NCBI GenBank assembly: GCA_035610365.1
Contig: CM069432.1
Coordinates: forward strand, 114,905,529-114,969,528
Direction of reading: 5' to 3'
DNA from: Aquatica leii
Taxonomy: Eukaryota; Arthropoda; Insecta; Coleoptera; Lampyridae
Length of the DNA: 64,000 nt
Of this stretch, positions 24,723-36,251 are shown piece after piece. Each line of letters opens with the position of its first letter. Positions within the stretch are counted from its first letter, which is position 1. The notes beneath the pieces are model-generated. The model was not told the origin of the DNA, searched no databases, and saw nothing but the letters and a program-made list of their open reading frames with translations. A program made the translations under genes and the position numbers.

Positions 24723-26505
24723 CAGGGGCGGCGACTACATGGGTGCAAAGGAGCAGTTGCACCCTATCAAAGTTATCCACGGGTGCTACGCACCCGATGC
24801 GAAGATGACTAAAAATAAATTCAGATATTTGATATAGTATAACAAAATGTATTGAAACGGTTCTGAAACTCATCGCTTAACAAGCAAGGTGACGTTCAAT
24901 ATTCAAACACTGAATTGCTGTAATCGTAATTGGTAATTGATTCTCAAATTGCATAGTTTATCGATTATTACGGTCAGCTGTTCTACGTTTATTGCCATTG
25001 CACGAACAAAACGCACTAAAACAACTTTATCTATGACAGCTAAACAATAACGGAAATAAACTAAGTTCGGAAATGTTTATTTAAAATATTTTAGGTAAAC
25101 ATCCTGGTGATCTTGGTTGCATTAGAAGATTTTCTCGGAAGTGGCTCAGGCTCAGGCGGCAGGCGCTCAGGAGTTTTGTATTGGTTGTAATTTACAACTT
25201 GTAAATAATACTCGTTAGTTTTGTTTTGCTCGTTCTCGCGTTCTCTTTTTGCTTTTCCTCAGTTGACGAATTACGCTTTTCTGGAGTTGCGATTTTTAAT
25301 TATTCAATTCTTTTATTTTACGAATTTGAATTAGAATTTTGGCGGTGTAATTAGGGATTTTATTTTGTTATATTTTAAACTACGGTTGTCGACTGTGATT
25401 TATCGTTTGGCATAAAACTGGGCTCCCCCAAAGTGAAAATGGATAGGTTTTTAATTAAGTTAACTAAAACTAGCGGTGCCATTAACGTATCAAGTGCTAA
25501 ATGTAATTCTGAAAACGGTATTCTTAACAAAAATGGTATGTGTGCATGTATTGATATATCTCGGTTATAATAATTTTCGAAAAAAGAGAAATATTTTAAT
25601 CGCTTCCTTGCAAAAGGTATCCTTGCAGTTTGGCAAAGTTGCTACACTTCTAAATGCAGTAATTAGTGTTTTAAAAAACAAAAGAGAAAGCGAGTTTACT
25701 ACACTTTGTAGAGACATCCTCAAAACGAGCGTTGGTTTGGGAGTCGAAGAACCTACCGCGATCAAAGAAAGTTCCAAGCCGATATGATCAAGGAAGTTGT
25801 TCACATCTTTACGAAACAACCGAAGACATGTATCGTGCACTGTTTTTTGATATTCTAGATCAAACAATGCATAGTTTAGATGATAGATTTGGTACAACTG
25901 CAGTAGAGTTGTTCATTTTAGGAAAATCTGATGAGCAAGCTATAATACATTTTTACAAGAACGACTTTGAGAAAGATCGTCTCATATTACATCGCAACAT
26001 GTTTCTGGATTTCTGTAGACAGAAGAACTGAATGTGCAATTCTTTTAGTGATGCAGTGAATATTATGAAAACAAATGCATATTTAGTATAGCTAATTCCA
26101 GAACTACATTAGTTTATAAGAATTGTAATAACAATTCCGGTAACTTCGTGTATTGTGAAAAGATCATTTTCAGCATTACGAAGACTACATACGTATCTCA
26201 GGGCAATTATGTCACAAAAGCGATTCAATGATACTGCTATGCTACAGATACATGAGGATTTCAATGACGAAATCGATAAAAATATTGTTGCTAATGAATT
26301 TATAAATCGCACAACTATACGCCGAAATACATTTTCAATTGCAAGTGTTACCTAATATGTAAATTGACAAACATTTTGTAGTTTTCAGATATCCACATGT
26401 TTTTGTATACATTTACTTTGTAAATAAATTTATACTAAATTCTATTTCCTTTTTTCAAAAAAAAGTTTGTGCACCCAATGGCAGTATCAAAACTCGCCGC
26501 CTCTG
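24723..26505 (+). mobile_element. hAT transposon, internally deleted, with perfect 8-bp TSD
   Basis: It starts CAGGGGCGGCGACT and ends with the inverted counterpart CAGAGGCGGCGAGT. It is flanked by ACGTTAAT on both sides (24715-24722 and 26506-26513), the 8-bp duplication of hAT elements. At 1783 bp it is much shorter than full ZMYM1-like elements (over 3 kb), and the transposase lacks most of its middle. The perfect TSD suggests a fairly recent insertion, perhaps moved by a full-length relative. Confidence 0.9.
25439..26355 (+). pseudogene. ZMYM1-like hAT transposase remnant
   Basis: A first exon starts at 25439 (MDRFLIKLTKTSGAINVSS) and ends at a GTATGT donor near 25536. Later pieces are a helical stretch at about 25610-25730, then RSKKVPSRYDQGS with HLYETTEDMYRALFFDILDQ (25740-25900), the usual region before the C-terminus. 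Last comes the dimerisation segment KRSFSALRRLHTYLRAIMSQ (26155-26230). Frames change between the pieces, and the zinc finger and most of the catalytic RNase H fold are absent. It cannot encode a working transposase. Confidence 0.8.
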
Positions 26506-26513
26506 ACGTTAAT

Positions 26514-27158
26514 TATTAATGTTATGTAAGTTAAATATCTAATATAATAAAAAAAATTTTTTCTTTTAAAATCTTAATACATTAATACTGGACCGTCAAA
26601 AATTGCTATACAGTTTGATTAAAGCTAACTTGCTAACATCGCTTTTTTAAAAATCGAGACACTTATAAATTTCATATCAGTGTTGACCTGTACCATCTTA
26701 TAAACAGGATAGACGTTGGCAGATTATCTTTAGATTTGTCATTCTTCACTTTCTATGGAATAAATAGATACTTTTACTGAATTTTAAATTTAAAAAAAAA
26801 CGAGTTTGTTTTAAAAATATTAAATAATTTCCGCTGTTATTGCATAAATAACATAAACTTGATGAAAAAAAAAATAACGCTTTGCATTAAAAATTTGAAT
26901 CTTAGCGCTCAAAATTATCCCACTCAAATTAATTCGTTGTCGCTACATACAGGGACTGCATAAATGATGGGTCCGACGTGACATATATGTTAGGCAACCA
27001 ACATTGCTTGAATTGGTATAACGTAAAAAAATTACTAAATGAGAAATTTGTTTTGTAACCTCTAAATTAAGGTTAAGTAATTCATTAAAAACGGTAGCAC
27101 ATTAATAACAATACCTGTTTATTTGAAATAAAAATTGACAATAACAACTGTTTAAAAT
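26514..27158. other. AT-rich stretch without recognisable genes
   Basis: No coding region or clear repeat boundary. The part nearest 27158 probably belongs to the 3' end of the mariner-like remnant that follows. Confidence 0.5.
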
Positions 27159-27410
27159 CTATAGCCGATGTTCAATATGTTGTTCTTCAGCTGCGATACA
27201 TGTGTTAACCCTTCTCTTTAAATTTTGGAAAATATTATAAAGCTCATCAACTTCAATATTTTGAATACCAGCAGTAATTGCATGTTCCAAGTTGTTGATA
27301 TTGCCGCAGCTGATTCTTATGTACTATGTTTTTTAAACGTTCGTTAAGGTAAAAATCTAGTTGTGTAAGATCTGGAGATCATGCAAGATATAACAAACCA
27401 ACAATGGACA
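27159..27410 (-). pseudogene. Mariner/Tc-like transposase C-terminus, decayed
   Basis: On the minus strand the sequence reads SPDLTQLDFYLNERLKNIVH, the region around the last catalytic acidic residue of mariner-like DDE transposases (SPDLxPLDF, then W/KNIVY). A frameshift follows, and the next frame reads EHAITAGIQNIEVDELYNIF and NTCIAAEEQHIEHRL before a stop at 27159. A stop codon also precedes SPDL. Only the last third of the gene is recognisable, and no element ends were found. Confidence 0.75.
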
Positions 27411-28860
27411 TGACCTTAATATGGACATTCACTGTATGTCCACATCTGAAATTTATATGGATGTCTGTTATTTACCATACATCGTATATCCACTGGATAT
27501 TCTGTATGTATTTATAAATTCTATTTAATTATTTATTGAAATTAATTACATTTTTTTTACATTTAACGATATTATAAACCTACAAATAATTTTTGTGTAG
27601 CATATAATTAAACAATAAACTTCACTTTTTTGTTTTTGAAGTGAATGATTTAAAAAATTCCATTTTTTACCTTATTACTTTTTATATAAATTTTGATGTA
27701 TTTATATTGAGTGGTGTTTGTACCTGTAGTACTTTTGTTTAGTTAAATATTTTCAAGGTACGTACACAAAATTTAAAATGGACATAATACTTATACGAAT
27801 TTATAACATATTTGCTCGTTATAGTTATAGCACATTATAATGCTTTTCTATCAAATACAGTAAAGGTAAGATTTTAGATTAGTTGTAATAAAAAAAACTA
27901 TAATGTATATTTTTATAGAACAGAATCTAACGTATCAAACATATGTTACGAAGTAATTGTAGGTCAGTATGAGTGGGTCTAAGTTGTCCAGAACGTTATA
28001 TCGCCATGCTCAAATACAAACAAAACGCAATTTAGTAGTACATAAACCTATTCCATTACTATCATTGATGGTAATTGATTGACAAAGGTATTAGCTTACA
28101 AGGTTGAGTAATTGTTCTAATTGTAAATTTTTTAGATTTATTACAGAAGATTTTACAAAAGCAAAACAATTATCTGGATTTTAATCAATACTAATGAAAA
28201 AATTAAAAACAGAAGACAAATGTGAGTCAAGACAGCAAAAGGATCTTATATCTTAAATAAATTAGATTTTCTTATCATTGGATCAATAGCGACTTTGTAT
28301 TGAATTTATTGAAGCGGTGGGTATCTATTCATTTACTACAAGAGCAGCAATCTTTGATTTTGGCTGCACAAATTTCTATGTTGTATATATATTTTAGGTG
28401 AAAAAGCTCTCAAAATGTAGTGGATTCAATGAATATCGCTTTGTCACCAGAAATACGAAGATTATGATTTAGGGAAAAAGCCAAAAAAAACCTTTAAGAT
28501 TTTATTATTTCATTAAATAATACACGTGACAACAATGCGCAAATCTATGAACAAAATAAGATTTAGTTTTTTGTTTTGTTATTAATCTTAAATTTGAATT
28601 TAAACTTATAAAATTATTACTTGATTTTTTCAATGCAATGAAACATTACAAAAAAAAACATTAACCTGCTCAAGAAGCTGTATTTGAGAACTTAAAAAAT
28701 TTGTCGATTTCAAATTGTTTTGCATTTTATACTTTATACAGGTTTTTTTTATAAAAACGCATTTAATGTACACTATTTACTTTTTTTATTATTTATTTCT
28801 GTCTGCATAACTTTGCATTTATTTCATATCAACTTGAACAAATTGTCTTTAACAATCTCA
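27411..28860. other. AT-rich stretch without recognisable genes
   Basis: No supported gene. A short imperfect palindrome around TGGACATTCACTGTATGTCCA-like sequence at about 27415-27440 is the only local structure noticed. Confidence 0.5.
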
Positions 28861-28879
28861 TAAACTCCGATTAGTATTT

Positions 28880-29460
28880 GCAAGCTTTGGTGGTAATCAA
28901 AATATCATCGATATAAATATTAACTTTGTTTTGATTGACGAATTCTCAAAAAGCAGCGTTTATAAACTTCATGAACATCGGTGGCAAATTTATGAGTTGA
29001 AACGATATTTATTCAGATTTCAGATACTGAAATTGACGTAACGGGGTAACGACTGGTTGAAGGTATAGATCCTTACTTCGGAACATGGTGAAAAGCATTT
29101 CTCAAGTTTAAACTAGTAATATATTGCTTATCTTTTAAACTGTCAATTTGATCATCAATACGTGAGAGTAAAAAATGTAATCAACAGCTAATTAAGATTT
29201 TTTTACAAAAATTATTGGCGAGTTATTAACTTTTTCGAAGTCTTGTAAAATATAATCTACTTCAAGTAACGGGTTCTAATAGACTTAATATAATTTTGTG
29301 CTAAATCTTTTTCTATAGTGTTTTTAATCTTTCCATAATCACTAATGTCTGCCGCAAAACTTTACTGCTGTCGGCTCTCGAACAAGACTTTTGTCAAAAG
29401 ATACTTTAATTTTTTCATTGCAAAATATATCCCTACTTAACCGCATTCATAACTCATTGA
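28880..29460 (-). pseudogene. Ty3/gypsy reverse transcriptase remnant
   Basis: Minus-strand motifs appear in the order expected for a gypsy-type reverse transcriptase. Around 29160-29080 it reads RIDDQIDSLKDKQYITSLNL then RNAFHHVP (the block containing the first catalytic Asp, here Asn). It continues to PPMFMKFINAAF near 28985 and YIDDILIT near 28915 (the catalytic Y-x-DD box). Stops and frameshifts separate the blocks. No LTR was found near it, so it is a small old fragment, unrelated in position to the LTR element at 40-43.7 kb. Confidence 0.75.
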
Positions 29461-32400
29461 GCTATTTGTAATTGTATAAAATAAAAAATCTAAGCATAAT
29501 GAATGAAAAATGTACTGTTCTCAATAAAATAAGATATCTTTAGAACCGGGATAGTTACATGCTATATCATTTTGATAGAGAATTTTTATGCAGATGTCGA
29601 ATTCCAAATTAAATCGTTCTCTGTAAAAAAATCGAATTGTAGTTTCTTCATGTTCTGTATTTTTGACCTTTAATACAATACACCCTGTAATTACCCAATT
29701 ACGTGTTCAAAACTTTTATACATACCACAAATAGTGCTAAACTTCATACCAAAGTATCATTTTGAGATTTTGTTTCTCAAAAGCATGCCAATCTTTGAAG
29801 TAATAAACTTGGAAGAAACATTTTAAAACTATTTATCATCTTATACAGACTAACTTAAAGTGCGTATAATCTTATATCCTTGTAAAGTAGACCTCAAGAG
29901 GTTTCTAAAGACATATGAATATAAAGGGTGTGCTATTTAAAAAAAAATGTAGGTTTGCGTTGTCCTGATAGAATTATGGAATGCTCTAAAAATAATTTTA
30001 AAATGTAAAACTTTAAGAACCCTACAGCTTTTATAAATATTTTTTTAATATTTTGGATAACAAAGGAGATATTTTACTTTGACACACCCGCTATGTATAG
30101 ATACATTAAAAAATGACAAATTTTTATTGCAAAAACTATAAATTCTAATTAAAGTTTTAGTTGCAACTATAGTGTGATGGTCAGTGTTGTATTATTGATT
30201 TTAGAAGCTGTATATCTAGCTGGATCCTTGAACGTTTTAATCGCAACAACAATTCTTCTTTTAACTTTGTTGTGATACTATAATCTCGTTTGTTGTCAGT
30301 TTGCCGACAGACATAAATTGCATCAAGACCTACGAAACATCATACGCATGCTGCGCCGCGTCCAATCTCTTCAACCAACATCTAACGTTTGTTGTCTCTA
30401 CTGGATTCTTAAATAATAGACCTACATCGTTTCTCAGACATTATCGTCATTGTCTTTGATTTAAAAAGGTTTTTTAAGTTGTATGTAACTTTTCTACATT
30501 ATGTATACTAGGTCTACATTAACATTTTGTTTAAACTAGACTAATCGATAGAATACTGTATTAATTGACATTTACTAAAGCTTTAGTATTTAAAAATTTT
30601 ATTATATTTTAAATTTCATTTTTTATATTAATCGTATGAAGTTTAATTAGTAAGCGGAAAATTTCTCATACTATATATATAATAGATACTTTCACACATA
30701 ACCGCTAAAATGCGAAAAAGGTTATTAAGTATAACCAAATATTGTATTTACTTTTACTTGTCATTATTCATAATGTTGAATACTTAAGCGGTTTAAGGCT
30801 TCGTATTTTTAACATTCTTAATCTAGATTGTGGTTAAATTATACGTAATTAACTAAACACGTCATACTTGCTAAATATAACATTGAAAGAATAACTCTCG
30901 TAAAAATCCCGAAAATTATATTAATAATGTAGTATACGCTAAACTGAAAAACACAATACGTCATACAAAAGCAGTTCTTCTATTATTGTAGAATATTTTA
31001 GTAGGCAGCAAACACTATATTTGAAAATAGTTTAATTGTAGAACTACAGAATTAATTTAAGAAAAATGACATAATGAAAAAGTAAATTATAACTTAAATA
31101 TTTCTTTTATGCTATAAGTGACATGATAATACAACCAAATAAACGTTATAACCGTAACAATAGAAAATAAGAAAATTAAATGTTATTTTTAGTGCAAATA
31201 TTGACAACCAATAAATTCGAAATTAGTTTATCAAAAACTATATCATTTAGTTTTTCTGCATTTATCTGCTGCAGTTAAATTCACATAGGTAAGTTCATTA
31301 AAACCGGTTATTACTTTTTATGTCTTTTCTATCAGTTTTCTTATAAAGAATTATTGGTTGCCTTTATTTTTTAATGATTTTTCAAAATTAAAAAAAATAT
31401 TTATAGGTATTCTCATTCTAACGGTATTAGATCTGCCTGTTTTTGTACAGTTAAATATCTTCGTACCTTTTATTATTTATTTTTACTACAAATTTACATT
31501 ATATACTATATACTACTATATAAAATTGTTCCAAAATATCTAAATTTGATAAACGTAATTTTTTTTAAAAAGCTTAAAAATACTAAAACACAAAAAACGA
31601 AATATAAAATCAGTAATATACGTAATGGATATTACAAAAAAAGCAGTTCAAAAGTTAATCAAACAGTACACAAGTCATAAGTCATAAATTCTGAATAACG
31701 AAAAAACGGAAACAAAACAAAAGTTCGCGTAACAGTAAATTGATGTAGACTGTAGAGAAATTATAATGCTAATATTTTGACTAATTTAAACTTAAAGTTC
31801 TTTTTTTTAATAGCTTTTGTTTACCTATGCTAGCCGATCGTATAATATTTTTATTCTGTAGAAAACTATTAGTCTGTTTTTTGTATCTACAATTTAATAA
31901 TAAAACGTATAAACAAAATAATGGCATATAGAAATTTAAATATCAAAAGGGGTTTGTCTATTGTAATTAGTTTTATTTAAAAATTAAACAATATAGATTA
32001 TTAATAATTTTTGCGTTTACGTAGTTTAGAAACATTATGCCGTGTATTATTATTTAAATACATTTTTTTAAATACGCGGTTGTAATATTTACTATCTAAC
32101 TAACAACTTTATAGTTTCCTAACATAACATTTGAAATTTATTTATATATTCGTAAATATCTAACTATTGTGTGACAATAGAGTAAACCTTTCATAATTAT
32201 AGTTAATTAATATTTATTTTTCTAAACTTACAAAGGCATTTACATATACCAATATAGATTTCTTGTAAACAAAAACATAATTTATTATAGATATAATGCT
32301 GAGCTTTAATTATTATTGTTATTATTAATATTCAAATGCGTGAAATAACTGACATATATTTAAAATCTACGCTAATATTGAATTTACAATTATGGCCTAT

Positions 32401-33149
32401 AATTTTAAATACTTAAGGCGTTTAAGTGCATGTGGTATTTAAAATTCATATAGTTTACTTTTTTTTTGTTAAAATGAAATGTTCTTAAACACGTTTTTTA
32501 CTTTTTTTTTAACCGTTACATTAGCAATTGGTGTCACCAAAATCACGGTAACAAGAAAAACTATGATAATTAGAAAGCAGAGATAATCAGTAATGTTGTA
32601 AATTATATGGAAAGAAAAAAGTAATATATGTGTATACAGAGTATTTACGCACATTCATTTAATTTAGAAGTAAATTAAAAGCGAATACTAGAATTTTATT
32701 ATTACGATTTTCTAAAATACTAAAAATCGTACATATTCGCATTTTTGTTAATTTTAAAAACTACAAAAGAAGTCACAGGTTTCTCTTAAAAAAATAAGTA
32801 GGTTCTGATTATTATTGATTTAACATAAACTACTACTTATTAAATAAATATTTGACACTTGATTATTAATAATTTCTGCTACTTAATAAGCTTGTAGCCG
32901 TTTATAACTACTGACTTTAAGTAGTGTTTAAAAAAAAACATTAACTTGTAGAACTTTTGAACCAGTTTGGGTATAATATTCTGCTTAAAATTATTTCTCA
33001 TAATTTTATATAAAACAATTTTTATTTTTTAAAAATTACTTTAGAAATTTGAAAATAATTTTCTCTAGTTTTGGTTAATTTATTAGACTATGGTTATTTT
33101 AATCCTTTGTTTAGGAGGGATGGACAAACACTCAAGGTATTCTTTGTAA
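29461..33149. other. AT-rich stretch without recognisable genes
   Basis: Nothing coding is supported. At 29926-30110 a segment begins GGGTGTG and ends with CACACCC, which may be a small MITE, but the similarity between its ends stops after about 7 bp. A GC-richer patch at 30290-30450 did not match a family I know. Confidence 0.45.
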
Positions 33150-33187
33150 GCAACGTTTCGTGCGACGATGTGCGCACTTTATCAGGC
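33150..33187 (-). ncRNA. Hammerhead-like motif in a second Penelope-like 3' fragment
   Basis: On the minus strand CTGATAA (33185-33179) is followed by one A, a 5-bp stem GTGCG/CGCAC (33177-33173 with 33164-33160), then GAAACGTTG. This is the same arrangement, with the same extra A, as at 1080-1115. The core base after N7 is A rather than the required G, so this copy should be inactive. It marks a decayed Penelope-like end; no coding part remains nearby. Confidence 0.4.
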
Positions 33188-33460
33188 CTGTGGAATTGAG
33201 AGAGTGTTAGGTTGTATAAACCTCGACATGTAGCGACAATTTAACTTAGTGTCTACATATAATTAAAACTGGTACTTGTCATATACAACTTATATATATA
33301 AAATAATAAATTAACATTTAGAAATGACAAACATTTGACATGAAACATTCGAACAACCGGTAGTTAATAATGAAAGATTATATACCTTCACTTAAAAAAA
33401 TGCTGCTTCACAACCTACTATTATACGTCATAATGAAACCCTATACAACTAATAGTGGAA

Positions 33461-33982
33461 AATAGTAGATTACATACCGAGCCGAAAAATATTCCATTTC
33501 TGTCGAGAGAACTATAGTTTACCGAGAGGCATAGCCTGAGATGAACTAGTTCTCGAGACAAATGGAACACTTATGCCAAGGTTTGTATACTATTTTATTC
33601 ACAATCAGCCATTAAATAAAATAACTAACATTGAACTAATAAAAAACGGATGTAAACTTACTTCCAAAATATTATCGTTTATTTCGGTAAAATATTAACA
33701 CATAGTAGGCACTTCATGATTGACATATAATTATTTCATGTATGATTGACATTTTATCAAATTAGTTAAAACAAATCACACACAAATTACAGGTTCGGAA
33801 AGTGCACATTACTGACCGTGAGGTTTCATTACATACGCGTTTTTTTTTTAACCATAGAAACCACTCACTTACCAACTTTTAAGAGGTTTGAAAAGCTGTA
33901 TGTTACTAACCGAGTCTGAATAATAGTAGATTACACACCGAGGCGGAAAGTATTCCATTTCTGTCTAGAGAACTATAGTTTA
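33461..33982 (+). repeat. Pair of 61-bp direct repeats
   Basis: 33461-33521 and 33922-33982 are about 90% alike (both contain TATTCCATTTCTGTC and GAGAACTATAGTTTA). Part of the first copy (33492-33513) is also repeated inverted at 33547-33567 (TAGTTCTCGAGACAAATGGA). This looks like fragments of one unidentified repeat family. Confidence 0.5.
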
Positions 33983-36245
33983 TAAGAAATATGCATTCCA
34001 GCATCTTTGTTTTACAAAGAAGTATTGCGAAAAAAATAATAAATGACGTAATCATTGCACTGAGTACGCAAAATGAAACCCGGCTGACAACCGTAGAAAG
34101 CATTTAGGTATTTAGTTGTTTTTTTCGATTTCGCATAAAATTGTATTATGCGTGTTTTACTCTTGACTACAATAACTATCATTTACGATTGGGCTATATT
34201 GTATAATACACACGGACTATAAAACACAACAGCCTGGGGTAAATACGTAAGTTTTTGCATGTGTGGCGCTTACAATGAAAATTGAAATTCAAACGCTGAT
34301 CATTTAAGTTAAACACGAATTTTCTGTAATTTTAAAGTAAATAAAATACATTTCTTATTCATTTTGGAGGATCATTGTCTGAATGACCTAATAGAGAAAC
34401 CGTCACTGATTCAAAGCAACGTATATTAAATAGATATTTCTTTATGTTCTGGCTACAATTATTGGGCTGTATATGTAGCAAAGCATTTTAACGTGACGTC
34501 GCGACCCCTACTACAAAATTTTATATGCAGTTTTAACGTGCGAAAACATGATACAATAACTTATGCGAAACTCTTGGGCGTTTGTAGCAGGCGATGGTTT
34601 CAATTCAGTAATAATGAAGCGGTAGCACTGACACGGCGTGTTCTAAGTGAAACGGTATATTTGTTATACATAATTTTCGAAAAATGCAAAAAAGTACTGT
34701 ACAATCTTTTTTTAACAAATTTGTAAGGCTGTCGATAAAGGTTGAACTAAAACCTCTCGAAAAACCTCTCGAAAAACTGTAAAAATACCGCATTACAGTT
34801 TATCAAAAAAAAAAAACAATAAAATGAAGTTTATTGTAACAAATTCCTTAAATCACCTTAGATGATACTAGTATTTTTGAACGTCTACACATATTAAAAT
34901 AATGTTATTCTACGTTTATTGTTAATCAGCAATGAACGTCCGAAGAAATAGTCTCTCTAGTAGCTTTATTAATACCAAATCTCAATTCACACAATGCAAA
35001 AATCCGTGGTTTGGTTTTTTGCTTTATTGGCAAAATGCAAAATTTCTTAATAATTCAAAAATAAAGTTAAATGCAGTTTTCTGATTTTAATAAGAATGCC
35101 ATTTGTAAAATCACAAAACCAGGAAAAATAGGTTTCAAATCCCAGATTTTTAAACTGCAAACCTGGACAATTTTTTAAGTAATTAGAATATAAATTCAAT
35201 CATAGCAAATTTAAATTATTTAATACAATGTAACCTACTATTATACATACAGTTAAAAAGTATATGTGTTTATAAGTTTTGTATTCATTATTATCATGTA
35301 CATACATATATTGTAAGTAAGTTAAAGACGGTTTTAAAGTAATAAATTTACTTTATTAAAAACAAATATTAGATTCTAAACCAGAAACCTTTCTGAAAAC
35401 GATTTTCGATATTAAATGTATTCTTTAATTAAAGAAAATTAAAAAAACATGAAGTTTCTATACAGCAGATACGTTTTGGTAGTTACCTACATACATAATG
35501 CTTTTGATATCTGAAATTCACATAACCTACAAGCATTTTAAAAAATGTAGCTCACCTTAACCCCGATCTCATGAGCCGCCACTGATGTATATTGAGAATT
35601 GTAAATTCAGTTATTAGACTGATGTGCAACAATAAATAATCATTTATTACAGTTACCTACTAAACGTTTTTTTTTTTGGTACTTGAATTCACATTTCATA
35701 ATCGGTTTTAACTATAGTCGTTTTTAAAGACATATAAGACCTACATAACAATAAGCACGCTGGTTTAATTAAGTTTTATTGATGTTGACAACAGCACACG
35801 AAAAAACAGCTTACATGATTCAGTGCTACAAGCAACAAGCAAAGAAAATAAAATACATTTTAAAAGTGAAATAAACGTCATCACGAAGTTGATCTTAAAA
35901 TAATTAAATTAAAACAGTTAAAAATACTACATATCTATAATGTATAACTCTTTGTGGACCTGCATAATAGTAAAAAACAAATTTTCCAACAGTACAAAAT
36001 GGTAAAATTACGACTATAAACGATAAAAAAGCTAAGGTATTGTTTAAACTTTTGTATATTCAAATATTTTTGTATAAAACCATCAATTGAAAAAGATAAA
36101 AAAAATTGCTCCTCCTTGGATAATTTTTTTCGAATGGAGTTTTGGGTAAAAAGTTAAACGGAAGAAATTCAGATTAAGCAGACATTTAAATTCATTGTGT
36201 AATATTTGTTTTAATACTATATACTTACGTCGCGTCGTTTGAACC
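33983..36245. other. AT-rich stretch with scattered transposon-end fragments
   Basis: No gene is supported. Around 35560-35585 the minus strand reads CAGTGGCGGCTCATGAG, like an hAT terminus, but no partner end was found in the window. Confidence 0.45.
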
Positions 36246-36251
36246 TAAAAC

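Noticed and set aside
29926..30110. MITE with ends GGGTGTG / CACACCC
   Set aside because: Similarity of the ends stops after about 7 bp and no target duplication is visible.
31358..31543. Hydrophobic 61-codon frame that could be a small membrane protein
   Set aside because: It is rich in Ile, Phe, Tyr and Leu simply because the DNA is very AT-rich; no start context, splice sites or family motif support it.
34493..34726. Plus-strand open frame of 77 codons
   Set aside because: No motif or splice structure; the region looks like repeat fragments.
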